Below the pieces are notes generated by a model that ran no database searches, was not told the DNA's origin, and saw nothing but the letters and a program-made list of their open reading frames with translations. A stretch of 64,000 bases of DNA from NCBI RefSeq assembly GCF_001411555.2, contig NC_049904.1, forward strand, positions 29,091,370 through 29,155,369. The letters are read 5' to 3'. A program made the position numbers and the translations under genes. The stretch comes from Juglans regia (Eukaryota; Streptophyta; Magnoliopsida; Fagales; Juglandaceae). This document shows positions 1 to 12,569 of the stretch, in pieces; position 1 is the first letter of the stretch, and each line of letters begins with the position of its first letter.

Positions 1-805
1 CCAGGTTATATGAATTCTCCAAAATAATAATATTCTCTTGACCTATTGTGTGGGGTTAATTTATTACATAGTTTTTGCAATTATGACAAGTTATGCTCAT
101 CGTTTTGGAGTTGATTTGAGACATCTGAAAATTCTGTTAAGCATTAACTACCGTTTGGATAATGAGTTGAGATGTAAATTGAATAAAATATTGTTAGAAT
201 ATTAATTTTTAATATTATTATTATTTTGAGATTTGAAAAGGTTGAATTGTTTATTATATTTTATGTAAAAATTTGAGAAAGTTGTAATGATGAGATGAGA
301 TGAGATGAAACATTTTTACCATCCAAACGGGGGGGCCCTTAGGCTATGTAGTATATATCATAAAACATGAGTGCACATATACATGAGTACATACATGTTA
401 TACATACAAATAACTAGACTTACTCTAAATGCTCTCATCTGTAGGTCTTTTCTTGTCCTATTGCTTATCCCAGGCCAGCTCTTTTAGGCTCCTTAGGTAG
501 ACTTATTTACCGAATTTGCAATATGCTTATGTTACAAATTTTGTCTATCTATACATTAATCGCACTATAGCTCATAAGCAGCTCTCCCTTTAATCCGCCT
601 CATTGTGTCTAGTTCAACTTCTGACTATAATTCATCAAAAGAAGATTACTGAGTGGTTAGTGTAAAGTAATTATGGCCAGTGTTCTTCACCACTCTATTT
701 ATTCAGATTATATTTAACATCCTAAACTTGTCCTGCATAGTTATCCAATATGCATGATCATGATGTCTTTAAAAATCTTTTAAATATACTTGGAACTTTT
801 GACAG
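1..805. other. Left-edge intergenic or intronic DNA
   Basis: No exon could be recognised here. The stretch precedes the first visible exon of the O-fucosyltransferase-like pseudogene, so it is either an intron of that gene or flanking DNA. It contains one MITE-like copy at 151-330; the rest is AT-rich single-copy-looking sequence. The earlier exons of the gene are either left of the window or lost. Confidence 0.5.
151..330. repeat. MITE copy (GTTTGGAT/ATCCAAAC family)
   Basis: The copy opens with CCGTTTGGAT and closes with ATCCAAACGG, which are exact inverse complements, 180 bp end to end. The interior is AT-rich, with TTTATTATATTTTATGT and a GAGATGAGATGAGATGA run before the right end. The same ends and interior words recur near 19.9, 25.5, 41.1, 44.8, 45.6 and 45.8 kb, so this is a dispersed family. 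Short size, terminal inverted repeats and no coding capacity fit a non-autonomous DNA transposon; PIF/Harbinger-type is a guess. Confidence 0.7.
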
Positions 806-2437
806 AGATTAAGATGCAAATGTAATTTCCATGCTTTGAAGTTTGTGCCAAAAATCCAACGAGTTGGTTCATTATTGGTCAGAAAAGATAAGAAAATATG
901 ATGCTGCACGAAGTATGTTGGACAAAGAATTACTAGGAAACTTCATTCCTGAAAATCCCTCGAATGAGCTGGATGCTGTTAGTGGCCCATCCAAGTACCT
1001 TGCTTTACATTGGAGATTTGAAGTGGATATGGTGGCCTATTCCCTCTGTGAATTTGGAGGGGAAGAAAGTGAGAAAAATGAACTTCAAGCCTATAGAGAA
1101 ATCCATTTTCCTCTGTTTATTGAGCGCTTAAAGAACTCAAGGTATGGTTTCTTAAATTTTTCAAGTTATGCTTTTCTCTAATTTGTTTTTATGAATATCT
1201 TTGAGTTGAATGATCTATCTCCCACACTACTTCCTATTTACAGCCCTATTTCTCCAATAGAGTTATGAAAGTTGAGAAGATGTCCATTGACACCGGAAGA
1301 AGCAGCGCTTGTTCTAACTGGACTTGGTTTTAAGCGTGGAAGTTACATTTATTTGGCTGGTTCTCATATATATGAAGGAAAATCTGGGATGGATCCCTTC
1401 ACCAGACTGTATCCCAACTTGGTCACAAAGGAAAACCGTCTCACTCCCCAAGAACTGGCACCGTTTAGAAATTTTTCTTCTCAGGTAAGTTTGTAGCTTT
1501 TTATTCTTTCTATTGTAACAATCACATTATCTTACAAATGTATCAAACTTGTTCAAAATTTCACTGGTATCAAATTGTTTTCTTCTCTTGCTAATATTAT
1601 CCGACATGATGTGGATTTTGTTTGATAAGGAAGTCATAATAAGGGTATTTAAACCAATTTCATAGTTTATCTAGCCTCCTCTTGCTCCCTTGTAGCAATT
1701 AGAGAATTAGTAAACAGAAACTGCAAAATTGAAGGAGGGTCTCTTTAGAATTTTATTGTATTTTCCATTGTTCACTCATTTTAAAGTCCACTAGAAAAGT
1801 GTAAACTGAATTTCAGAGTTCTAAAATCTCAATATGCCTATGTTGAGGCCTTAAAATGCTAACATTTCATCAGGATGCATGCATTGTAGTTCACAGGAAC
1901 AGTATTTTTATGTTCCAAATGCTATTTATAAGATGGCTCCCTAGTCCATATGGTAACATAGAATGGAAACGGTTTCAATAATTTTCCTCAATCTAGATTA
2001 TGTTCCTTATTGCTTAATCTGATTAGCTAATTATCTTAAGCCTAATGGAAAAATGATATGATCTGTAATCATCCACTCAATTTAGCCATGGTGTTACTAC
2101 TACAACTAAAGAGTTGCTGTGGATGCAGCTAGCTGCGTTGGACTTTATTGCATGTGCAACTGCCGATGTCTTTGCCATGATTGACTCTGGAAGCCAACTT
2201 TCATCCCTTGTGTCTGGATTCAAAACCTTCTACGGCGGTGATCATGCCCCTACCTTGCGGCCTAACAAGAAGAGGTTGGCTGCAATTTTGTTGGAGAATG
2301 GCACCATTGGATGGAACAGTTTTGAAGACAGAGTGAGAAAGATGATCGAGGAAGGTCAAAGGGTCCGTGTGAGGGGCTTTGGTAGAAGCATTTATCGACA
2401 GCCAAGGTGCCAGGAGTGCACGTGCAAGACCCACTAG
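806..2437 (+). pseudogene. O-fucosyltransferase-like gene, 3' exons, disrupted
   Basis: Three exons with good splice sites encode the C-terminal half of a plant O-fucosyltransferase (GT106-type) protein: 806-1141, 1244-1484 and 2129-2437. Recognisable blocks are ALHWRFEVDMVAYSLCEFGG (family usually HLRFE), RCPLTPEEAALVLTGLGFKR, DPFTRLYPNLVTKE and LAALDFIACATADVFAMIDS, then GSQLSSLVSG and the ending RQPRCQECTCKTH. Exon one starts in frame as LRCKCNFHALKFVPKIQ, but an extra A in the A-run at about 883-886 shifts the frame before IRKYDAARSMLDKELL. Exon two carries an in-frame TGA at 1266-1268 where relatives have a basic residue (CGA to TGA would explain it). Intact members are Golgi type II membrane proteins with sugar-transfer activity. 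With two independent lesions this copy is probably a pseudogene; the 5' half is not visible. Confidence 0.8.
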
Positions 2438-2590
2438 CATGTCATTTATCTCGACGACTCATGTTAACATTTTCCCCCCCTCATTTATCTGCAACATTGA
2501 GATTTTCAACCGACAGTGTAGCAATAGTCACATTTTGTAAATTCTCTTCTCCTTCCCCCTTTGAGAATTCTAAGCATGTAATGAGTATTA

Positions 2591-3055
2591 CAATTTTCAA
2601 ACTTTTTTGGCTCTTGCACTAATAATGAAGTTGAGCTTCGGGCAGTTGTAGAGGGATTAAAATTCTGCTGGCAGTTGAGTTATTTTTTCATTAATATAGA
2701 ATGTGATTCTTTGATTGTGGTTTCTTGGTTAGAGAGAGCGTGTACAATGTAGTATTTTTTAGATCAATTGATGAGCTTGTTATATAGTTTTGATTTCTCT
2801 ATCAAGCATTTATTTAGAGAAGAGAATAAAGTTGCCGATGAATTGGTAAGGGTTGGTGCATTGGGAGAGGATTCTTTGTTTTTAGATGCTGCTCAGTTGC
2901 CATGTGAGTTGAGAGGTTTGTACAGATTAGACAAAATGGGTACCACATATGTACGGCGTTGTTTATGATTTTTTAGTATGTTGTTGGGTAGAAAGTTTGG
3001 ATTGTAAAGGGAGTTTATTTTGTTTTGAAGGATTTTCCTCCGCGAAAAAAAAAAA
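2591..3055 (+). mobile_element. 5'-truncated LINE insertion (RNase H tail)
   Basis: The segment is bounded by identical 15-bp copies of ATGTAATGAGTATTA at 2576-2590 and 3056-3070 and ends in a run of A just before the right copy. That is the signature of target-primed reverse transcription. Its plus strand reads as the C-terminal RNase H region of an L1-type second ORF: ELRAVVEGLKFCWQL, then IECDSLIVVSWLERA, a TAG stop, and FREENKVADELVRVGALG. Only the last ~460 bp of the element were inserted. It sits downstream of the O-fucosyltransferase-like stop codon, probably in the old 3' UTR. Confidence 0.85.
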
Positions 3056-3070
3056 ATGTAATGAGTATTA

Positions 3071-4786
3071 GAAAAAAAATTATTTTACATTATGACATGT
3101 TTAGATGTAGCACATCAAATAGTAGTCCTTTTTTTTTCTATTTTTTCTAATATATTTTGATAAATGTGATTTACAAATTGACATGACTTGATATATTATA
3201 TTAGATTTATTTTATAATAAAAGGAGTTCTATAATATGATATAACATATCAAATAATGACAATTTAAAATTTATATTTTTTATTAAAACAAATTATATTT
3301 TGTTATTTTCCCATCCGCCCACCCCAGCTTCTTCGCTTGGGCAGCACGAGCTACCCTTGCTACACCATGTGGGGGGCATGTTGAGCCTAGGCTCGGCCGC
3401 ACAATCCCCCGCCCCTGCCCCAATTAACTATCATTTATAATTATATATATAAATATATACATACATATATTTTTAAAAAAATCGTTAATAAAATAACGTC
3501 GTTTTAATTTAGATTTTATTTTTTAAAATAATACATGTCGTTTATGGCTAGGTTTCAATTAAACCTAATCCTTCCCTATACTCCCGTCTCTTTCTTTCCC
3601 CTCCCTTTCTCTTAGCCGTTCCTGCCTCTCACTGCTCCCAGTCTCTCTCAGAGCATGGTGGTGGTGTCGATCACAGAGCACAGCGGCACGCAAAGGTCAA
3701 GTCTCTTCCTCCCTCGAAAATATCTCTCTTTCTCCCCCGTCACTATTCTCTCTCTCTCTCTCTCTCTCATATGATATATATACATTGTTTTGATTTTCTT
3801 TTTCGATTTGTTTTTTTTTTCAATTATTTTCCACAGTAGGTAGCAGGGTGTGGGAGGGGGTGCGCCCCCCGCCCGCATGGGGCCCCTAATTGCCAATAAT
3901 ATTGGATATAAGAGCACTGGCCAAATGCTAATGAAATCTAAAATATAGCTAAATTTTGTATAAATAACCTTCATTGGACTAGTTAAATTGACTTTGAGTT
4001 ATAATAATTCTAGAGGAATTTTCAAAGTTAGAGTCTCAACAATGTCTTTTTCGGTTTTCCCCCTTCTTATTCACAAGTAATTATTGACAATAATTATTGA
4101 CAATGGACAAATTTTAATTAATATATGGAATGTGTATTTACAAATATATAAAAAAAATTTATTAAAAAAATTTATTATTATTTAGACTTTACAATAAATA
4201 GTTCAATGTAGACTAATTTCTTCAATGACTTGAACTTTAACCCATAAGGCATCGAAAAAACCCAATATTTCAAATCCCAATATTCATTGGATGTTCTCTA
4301 TAATGTTCTCTCATTGGCCCTTTTCTTTTTTCTGGTCATTTATTTGGGGGTCTGTAACGGTTGCTGCGACTTGTCCTTTATTTTCCCCCCTATGCAATGA
4401 ATCATTTTATATTCCAAATAACCAGTCGAGTTTTATCTTCTTCTTCGTATATATATGTATATCATTTGGGACGTTTGCTGATGTTTTGGGACACAAGACC
4501 CCATACATGCCATTTTCGGATATTGAGCTCAAAACCTAAGTACACCAAAAATTAGGTGACTTTCATATCGAAATAATCCGAGTCAGAACTACACTTTGAA
4601 GCAATGAAAAAGAGGGAAGGGAAAGCAAACATTCAGAACACATGGATCTTTTTGTTGCACACCACCCCCCCCCACCCCCCTCCCTTCTTTCACTGAAATC
4701 GTGATCATCATGTAATTCTTATCAGGAAATGATGCTTTTCCTCTTAACATCCTTCTTTCTTAATAATGAGCACTACAACCACTTCT
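3071..4786. other. Intergenic region with a GC-rich patch and (TC)n
   Basis: The stretch lies between the LINE insertion and the 3' end of the NAT gene. It holds short GC-rich patches at about 3305-3420 and 3840-3895, a pyrimidine-rich leader-like stretch at 3570-3650, a (TC)n microsatellite at 3747-3768 and a C-rich run near 4665-4685. A weakly paired segment at about 3911-4300 (AGAGCACTGGCC at the left, ATTGGATGTTCTCT at the right) could be another small inverted-repeat element. No coding region could be supported. Confidence 0.45.
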
Positions 4787-7700
4787 TCAAGACGGAGGGA
4801 AGAAACGGTCGAGATTGAAAGGGAGGGTGTAGAACTCCTCATTACGGCTGTCCCCCTTAAAGTTCCTAAATTTAACCCACCATGGCATTCCCCTGTCTCT
4901 GGCACTGTTCTTGTAGTCGAGAGTGTTGTCCAAGAAAATTGCGACTATCAATGCAACAGTCGAGGATGAGAAGAAGATTGTATTAAGGAAATCATCGAAC
5001 TGCACATCAATAAAAACACAAGAAGTTAAAAGGGAGAGGTTTTTGAAGTTAAATAATACACACCAGTCCAAGCTCAAAGCATTTTTGTTCTAGTTGTTGC
5101 AAAAAGTTTCAATCCAATAATAATTTGAAAATACTTTTAGAATTTTTTATGAACTGATTGTACTTTTAGACTGTTATTTCTCTTTCTATGTGGGAAATAA
5201 GCTCAAGTAGAGATGAAGAGTCGAACTCACCCATCCAGCACTGGTATGTGCAGGACCATGAAGAGCCTTGCCTGTATATTCCCTAAAATACTCAGGTATG
5301 GACAAACCTAAGAAGAAGGAAACACCCGTGATAAAGAGGTTCCTCATCGAATTCATGTTTGTGAACTGCAAAAATGACAGCCCCACCGAAGCTGAAAAAG
5401 CAAAAATAGATCAACACTCACAGTGCAGAGACGAGAGGAGGAGACTATAAATTGGTATTAAGAAAGTAAAATCATGATACCCACCAACAAGACCAAACAA
5501 AACACAATATACTGCTCCAAATATGGTGAAGGGTATTGATGCAAACAAAGCTCCAAATTTTCCTGCAGGAATCAAGGAATCGGAGTTAAAAAGCGATTAT
5601 ATTAGTCTCAAAAAACGCCATTATATATAGGTAAATATATAACATAATCTGTGACTCACCTAACATAGAGAAGAATATCATAAAACCAGCCGAGATTTGG
5701 ATAACCCTGCGGCTTCCAACTCGAGTGCTTCCCAGAAGCCCTACATTTTCTCTGTTGTTTCACATAAAGAATAAGTTTAGTTGTCGAATATAAGTGAGGA
5801 AGTTAAAAACCACAAAGCAAATAATACTTACACAGAGACTGTTGAGCCAGTCAATGTTCCAAAGAGTCCACTCAGCAGAATCCCAAGTCCCTGCCATCCA
5901 ATACCACGGCTAAGAATATGAGCTGGTGGTGGTGTAGCGCTTGCTAGACGCGATGCAGCCTTGTAAGCACCAGTTGACTGCAAATGCAAACAACATTACT
6001 TTCATGTGTTGCACTTTGATTAACTATGGCTGATGCAAGTAAATACCTCAATCAATGAAACTAGAGCGGCAGCCATCATTCCAAAAGAATGACCAGCGTC
6101 AAAGGTAGGAGCACCCCATTGAAGAGGGTATGGGATCTTTATCCTGACAGCAATCAATTTCAAGGTTAAAAAAAAAAAAAAAGCATAAATGGTTGTCCTA
6201 ATAGTGTCAGGTTTTGGTTTGTTACATTATATGAATATGTATTTGATATGGGATGTAATTTAGCTACGAGAATGTTTAGCTACCAACCATGGAGCAGAAG
6301 AAATGAGATTGGCCTGGTCAGTTCTGCAGTTAACTTTGGTTAATTCTGGTCGATGTCTGTATGCGCCACTGGCTGTCAAGAGGTGTGCGTATGCCCATAT
6401 CACAGTGATTGATATCAGGAGAGCAAACCGCTCTATAATTGGCAGTTGCCTTACTTGAAAATTTTTCAAGTACTGTATAACAAAAAAAAAAAAAAAAAAA
6501 ACAGACACCGTTATTGAGCATTCTATAGCAAAACCAGACTTGACACAATTAACATGGAAGTATGCAAGCTATTCACTTTGGCATCTCTTATTATTATTAT
6601 TTACTATGTTTTTCACCAGGATGCTATTACAGTATTCGAACAAGTTTATAAGTCATCTGAAATTTTGTTTTAAACAGTAGTACCTGGGAGAAGATTATAA
6701 ATAGAATAAGCATGGGAACGCCGATCTCAACACACCGACCAACCTGATAAAAATTAATGATGAAAAAAAAAGTATGAGCGACATTTTCATTATGATTAGG
6801 AAATATTGAGGATTAAAAAAGTGGCTGTAATATTCTATGTACTATACCACAGGGAAGCCTCTATCAAACATGCCAAAACCAACCAGCGCAATCACCGGAG
6901 CCATTCCAAGAGGGCTAAAAAACCTGAAATGTTAAAAAAATAAAAAATAAATTAATGAGGTTGAAAAATTGATACCTTTTGACTAAAGAGGGTGAAAACT
7001 CATTTTATTTGGAGGAAAGTACCTGGAGCAGATGGCCCACATCTGACTAAATCCCAAAATAATTTGTATGCTTGATGCTACTATTAGAGCACCTTGGACT
7101 GCTCTCATGGTGTTAAGAAATCTCTAGAAATAAATGCCAAGAGGATTAGTTTTTGGAAACAATTCAAAACACTTCTAAAACGAATGCAGCTAAATAAATC
7201 GGCAGAGCTTGTCCTTGCAATTTGTTGATAAGAGTTAAGGCTAATTGAAACATTAATTGCTCAAATATAGGATCATGTTCATAAATACACTTAGACCTGC
7301 CAACTTCTACCCTTCACACCAGCACACACGCACACCTTTATTAATCTTGGACCTTTCTATGTTGATTTGACACTCCTTTGATTTGTTTGAACTCCTCAAC
7401 CATATGTGCCTATCTTGATTTTTGTCCGCTATGATAAAGCCAATTGGGTAAGCGGGAAGTATCCGCCGAAAGAACACGTCTTTTTCACAGATGTTGAGTC
7501 CAGCTTGAAGGAAAATAATACAAAACTGAGCTCTGAAAAGTGGTATACAGATTTGGACAAACCTGATGAGGATCGTCAATGCTCATCAAGGACTTATCGT
7601 GGATTATGGAAATGATGGGGACCATGAATGCATAAGACCCTCCGATCACGGTTGGCAGCCGGGTTCCAAATAATGTCTGCAGAAGTGTATTAATACCTTC

Positions 7701-8236
7701 AACAAAAAGTAGAGTCTGAACCACCCTCACTTTATCATCCTGAAGGATCAAAAGAACAAAAAGCCATACCAATTATGAGCACATTTTAGCTGATCATAAA
7801 TTAAAAATAATAGATAACATGATTTACTTAATTGTGTAATTTCCAACTACGAAAATAAGTGAGATATATATTCAACGAAAATGATAAAACAATCTAAAAT
7901 ATAAACCGATGACTTTGAGAATCCGCTCACATCATTGCCACCCATCAATGGAACAAGGAATGATGGAATCATAACCGCGGTTCCTAAGGCCAAAATGTAG
8001 TGCTGGAAACCCAGAGCTATTGCCTCCCCTGTTTTCACAAGCAAAAATGAGAAGGGCCAGAAACAGAGAACATAAAAATGGGCCAGAACTCAGTATATGA
8101 ATAACCCAATGAAGGGAGAAAAGGAGATTGAAAAACTTGTCATACCCCATGATGGATTTGAGTCAATACAGTACTCTAGACCTTGAAGTTGGTCCATTGG
8201 TGGATGGCTTATCTCTTCTGGTTTCGGAGCTTCCAT
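4787..8236 (-). CDS. NAT: Nucleobase-ascorbate transporter (NAT family)
   Basis: A complete gene of 13 coding exons on the minus strand: 8236-8146, 8028-7931, 7739-7563, 7123-7023, 6923-6848, 6743-6684, 6472-6288, 6143-6047, 5977-5832, 5751-5660, 5562-5485, 5391-5231 and 4999-4787. All introns are GT-AG, the phases match and the sum is 1575 nt (524 residues), the usual family length. The start gives MEAPKPEEISHPPMDQLQGL. GFQHY in transmembrane segment 1 (exon 2) and the NAT signature ENVGLLGSTR (exons 9/10 onward) are both intact, as is the C-terminal EEFYTLPFNLDRFFPPS. Family members are polytopic plasma-membrane proteins that co-transport xanthine, uric acid or other nucleobases with protons. 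The sequence most resembles the Arabidopsis NAT3/NAT4 group from memory; the exact orthologue is not certain. No disabling lesion was seen. Confidence 0.95.
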
Positions 8237-8587
8237 GGCTAAAAACTCTTCTTTAGCTACCAAATCCAAATGGGTGTAAAACAAATGTGTTAGAGAGAAA
8301 AGAAAAGAGAGAGAGATCCTCTCGGGGGGTTTTTTGCTTAGCGAGTGCAATGGAACTAAGACAAAACCAATGCAAAAAAAAAAAAGAAAAAAAGAGAGAG
8401 AGTCAAATCGTCAATGAAGGTGAAAAGCAGAAAGAAGAAAGCTAATGGAAGATAGAAGCAAAAGCAAGAGATTGAAAGAGAAGTTTAGAGAGAGAGAGAT
8501 CACAGATGAAGATAGACTGCAAATGGAGTGAGAAAGAGGATGCGCAAAGAAAAAATTGCAATCGTCGTCACACTTTCTGCGTGTGGG

Positions 8588-8610
8588 TGAGAGAGAGAGA
8601 GAGAGAGTGT
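8588..8610. repeat. (GA)n microsatellite in the NAT leader
   Basis: An uninterrupted GA run, read as CT on the NAT coding strand, sits between the putative TATA box and the start codon. A shorter GA run lies near 8485-8500. CT-rich leaders are common in plant genes. Confidence 0.8.
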
Positions 8611-8643
8611 AGTTACATCTCTATCTCCCTTTGCTTTGCTGTT

Positions 8644-8651
8644 TATTTATA
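8644..8651 (-). promoter_or_regulatory. Putative TATA box of the NAT gene
   Basis: On the minus strand the sequence reads TATAAATA, about 410 bp upstream of the NAT start codon. A start site about 30 bp downstream would give a leader of roughly 380 bp that includes the GA repeat at 8588-8610. This is a motif match only; transcript data are lacking. Confidence 0.5.
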
Positions 8652-8772
8652 CAAAAGCTCCGTTAACATTTTCATATCCGCAAACTGCCCCTTAAGGAAC
8701 CTCCAAACTGAATGTTACCGTTGCCTCTCTGTTTCCCATTAAATTTCACAACTCCACTTCTGTAATATAATA

Positions 8773-8802
8773 CTTTCTTTCTTTCTTTCTTTCTTTCTTT
8801 CT
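8773..8802. repeat. (CTTT)n microsatellite
   Basis: About seven to eight perfect CTTT units lie upstream of the NAT promoter. This is a likely polymorphic simple repeat with no further signal. Confidence 0.85.
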
Positions 8803-8809
8803 GCTCCCA

Positions 8810-11030
8810 ATATTTACCAATCCTGGAAGAAGAAAGAAACAAGCAAGCACCTTATCAATTAATAAAAACTCCAATTTTGAATATTTAGAAGAAAACTTCT
8901 CCTGAACAGTTATTATTCACTACTTTATATTTATACTTTATGAAAAACAGCTTTACATCTTGTAAAAAATACTTACATATTCTATAAAAAAAAACAAATT
9001 GTAAAAATAAAATTATAAAAATAAATAATAACTAATCAATAAAATTACTCTTTTTAAAATATCCTCTTTTTTCCTCTAAATTATTGTATTTTCACCTCAA
9101 AAGAATAGAAAGGAAAATGATTGAATCATTTTCCACCTAGTTTCAGGTGGGCTAGGTATCATAATTTCAGTCAACCTCTACTTTTTCACCCTATTTTTTT
9201 TTTATTTTTCTTTTTTCTTTTCAACTCTTTGCCCAAATTCTCTTTAATTTGGAGAGGCAATTATAAAGAATCATTAGGGGAGATCATTAAAAGATATGCT
9301 AAACTCAATCTAGTGCTTAACATGCTCCATCCTCCATTTAATTTTGATAGGTGATAGACTTGCGAGAGGTAATAAAGGAAATCTATTATATTATTAAAAT
9401 AAAATCATTACACCCTTTTTTTCTTCTATTTTTCTCAAAAGAATTATTCCGTATTTTTGTTTGGGTTCTAATTATTTTTCTTCTTAAAAAGATTTAAATT
9501 TAAAAAAAAAATTAAAAAATTTGATATGCAAAACACATCCTCTATTTAATTGACATGATAATATTTGATTTGTTAAAAAAATTTAAAATTAAAATCTTTT
9601 ATAAATCAAATTTTTATAACATTGGTATTTTCTCATTTAAAGAACATGTTTATGGCATAGATATTTTTATCATTTAATCCGAGAGGAGAAACATGATTTT
9701 AAAATACAAGGTGTTAAAGACGTGTTATTTTATATAATAAATTTATAAATATAAAATTTCACATATCGATAGCTCTGACATGCAGATATTATTTAAAAAA
9801 AAAAAGAAAAAAAAATTGATAATTAGAGTAAAAGATAATGGATTCTTTCTTTATTTTAGTTTACATAAAAATTCTGGAATTTCCGTACCTCAAAGCAGTT
9901 ATGTCACAGTAATGAGTATAAAGAAAGAGGGGGTAGTGAGTCTAGTGACCACTGACCAGTGACCAGACCCCCAACGTGTGAAGGAACAGTGCGAATCTCT
10001 AACGTCTCTTTTTTCGGATGCCTGCCAAAGACAAACATCATCGAAATCAGAGCTCCTCTACTTACGTACATAAAAACCTCAAATTTTTTTTACTTATTTC
10101 CTTATATTTTACAGTTTTACTGCTCTGTTCATCTGATTCTTCCCAAGACGCCAACTGCTAACCAGCTTTTGTAAAATAAAAAAAAAAAAAACCGAAGAAG
10201 AAAAGAATAGCAGTAAAAATAGTTTAGTCATCTAAAAATTTTAAAAAAATAAATATATAAATTGATATACTTTAATGTGATACGATAAGTTATAAAATTA
10301 ATTTTATTATAAAATATATATAATATAGTATATAAAATTATATTAATTTATAAATTTATTTTTATAAATAACTTTATGGCTGTAATGCTTCTAGTATAAG
10401 AAAGAAGTATAATTACTCATACAGGGTTGATGTTGCCAGATTTCAAGATATCTTTTTGGATTTTCATACCAAAAAATGATTGAAAAAAAAAAAGAAAAAG
10501 TTGAATAATTAATGGGAAAAAGTTGTTTGCTTGAAGATGTAAACAAATATGGAGTGCTTCAAGATTGAGTCTGCACATCCTAGATTAATAAAAAAAATTA
10601 TTTTAATCGCAATTAACAGATTATAATAAAATAATTTTATAAATTAATGTGATTTGATGTGATTTATTTAATTACAAAAATTTTTTTATAAAATTTTTGT
10701 GTGAATGTAACAGGAAAGGAGAGTAAATAGGTTCAATTAATAACTTATGTGATTTGGTAGCTCAATAATAATTATGAAATGGAGGACATTTAGCTGTGAG
10801 ATTTATTTGGTATTGTTTTAGCAAGTTTGAGCAATTTTTTTTTTTTGGTAAGGATTTGCTATAATAAAAACTTAATAGTTTCTGCATATATTTTGGTTAA
10901 TATTTAATACAAAAGAGTCCACATACTTTATTTAATTACAAAACCCAAAACAAATTGAAATCTTGAAATTATGAGCCACAATGAAATACAATAAAACTTT
11001 TAAATATCGATATTTTAAATATCGATAGAC
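8810..11030. other. AT-rich intergenic DNA
   Basis: No gene could be supported. The stretch is rich in A/T runs and includes pieces resembling a second short palindromic repeat family (about 10246-10395, with words such as TAAATTTATTTTTATAAAT and TTTATGGCTGTAATGCT, and about 10590-10700). The short reading frames near 9121-9354 and 9780-10174 have no recognisable domains. Confidence 0.5.
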
Positions 11031-11033
11031 TAA

Positions 11034-12565
11034 GGGTATGTTTGGGTGCCAAACTACTCTCAACACTTTCCAAATATTTTTGTACTTTTGAAAATACTTC
11101 ACATCCCAAACAACTTAAAATACTCTCAATGGGACCCACAAATCCACTTCAATCTCTACTCATAACTATTCACAAACATTCTATAATACTTATCACTATT
11201 ATATATAAATAAAAAATAAAATCATTATAATATTTATCACTATTAAATATAAATAAAATAAAATCACTATAATATATAAATAAAAAAATATTTATCACTA
11301 TTATATATAAATAAAAAATAAAATTTCTATAATATATAAATAAAAAATAAAATCACTATAATATTTATCACTATTAAATATAAATAAAAAATAAAATCAT
11401 TATAATATATAAATAAAAAATAAAATCACTATTAAATATAAATAAAAAATAAAATCATTATAATATATGAATAAAAAATAAAATCACTATAATATATAAA
11501 TAAAAAATAAAATCACTATAATATATAAATAAAAAATAAAATCACTATATATATATAAATAAAAAATAAAAAATAAAATCACTATAATATATAAATAAAA
11601 AATAAAATCACTATAATATTTATCACTATTAAATATAAATAAAAAATAAAATCATTATAATATATAAATAAAAAATAAAATCACTATAATATATAAATAA
11701 AAAATAAAATCACTATAATATATAAATAAAAAATAAAATCACTATAATATATAAATAAAAAATAAAATCACTATAATATATAAATAAAAAATAAAATCTA
11801 TAATATATAAATAAAAAATAAAATAACTATAATATATAAATAAAAAATATTTATCACTATTATATATAAATAAAAAATAAAATCGCTATAATATATAAAT
11901 AAAAAATAAAATCACTATAATATATAAATAAAAAATAAAATCACTATAATATTTATCACTATTAAATATAAATAAAAAATTAAATCATTATAATATATAA
12001 ATAAAAAATTAAATCACTATAATATATAAATAAAAAATAAAATCATTATAATATTTATCTCTATTATATATAAATAAAAAATAAAATCACTAAAATATAT
12101 AAATAAAAATAAAATCACTGTTATATATAAATAAAAAATAAAATACTATAATATTTATCACTTTTATATATAAATTAAAAATAAAATCACTATAATATAT
12201 AAATAAATAATAACATTACTATAATATTTATTACTATTATATATATATAAATAAAATCATTATAATATTTATCATTATTATATATAAAAGTAAAATAAAA
12301 TCACTACAATATTTATTAATATTAAAAAATCATTATAATAAAATCATTATAATATTTATTACTAAAAATAAAATCACTATAATATTTATGGGACCTACAC
12401 ATTTTTCAACTACCTACTCAAAAGTCAACAACTCAACATACTTCACACATCCAAACAACTCAAAATATTCTCAATGGGACCCACAAACTCACTCTAATCT
12501 CTACTCATAACTATTCACAAACATTCTCAACACTTCTCAACACTTCTCAACACCCAAACGTACCC
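11034..12565. mobile_element. Inverted-repeat element inflated by a minisatellite
   Basis: Left terminus GGGTATGTTTGGGTG (11034-11048) matches right terminus CACCCAAACGTACCC (12551-12565) as an inverse complement with one mismatch, and TAA flanks both ends (11031-11033, 12566-12568), like a PIF/Harbinger TWA duplication. Inside each end lies a direct copy of a roughly 100-bp flank containing CTCAATGGGACCCACAAA and CTACTCATAACTATTCAC. Between these, about 11190-12390, is a long AT-rich tandem array. It looks like a short non-autonomous element whose middle was amplified. Confidence 0.75.
11190..12390. repeat. 29-bp tandem minisatellite array
   Basis: The repeating unit is about CACTATAATATATAAAT followed by AAAAAATAAAAT, with a period of 29 bp where it is regular (for example starts at 11711 and 11740). 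Some units alternate with longer variants containing TATTTATCACTATTAA. Roughly forty units fit in the array. It lies wholly inside the inverted-repeat element at 11034-12565 and has no coding potential. Confidence 0.85.
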
Positions 12566-12569
12566 TAAA

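Noticed and set aside
3648..3974. 108-codon minus-strand frame and a plus-strand leader plus ATG at 3654
   Set aside because: The first is made from microsatellite and GC-rich patches; the second gives a short unrecognised peptide with no further exon.
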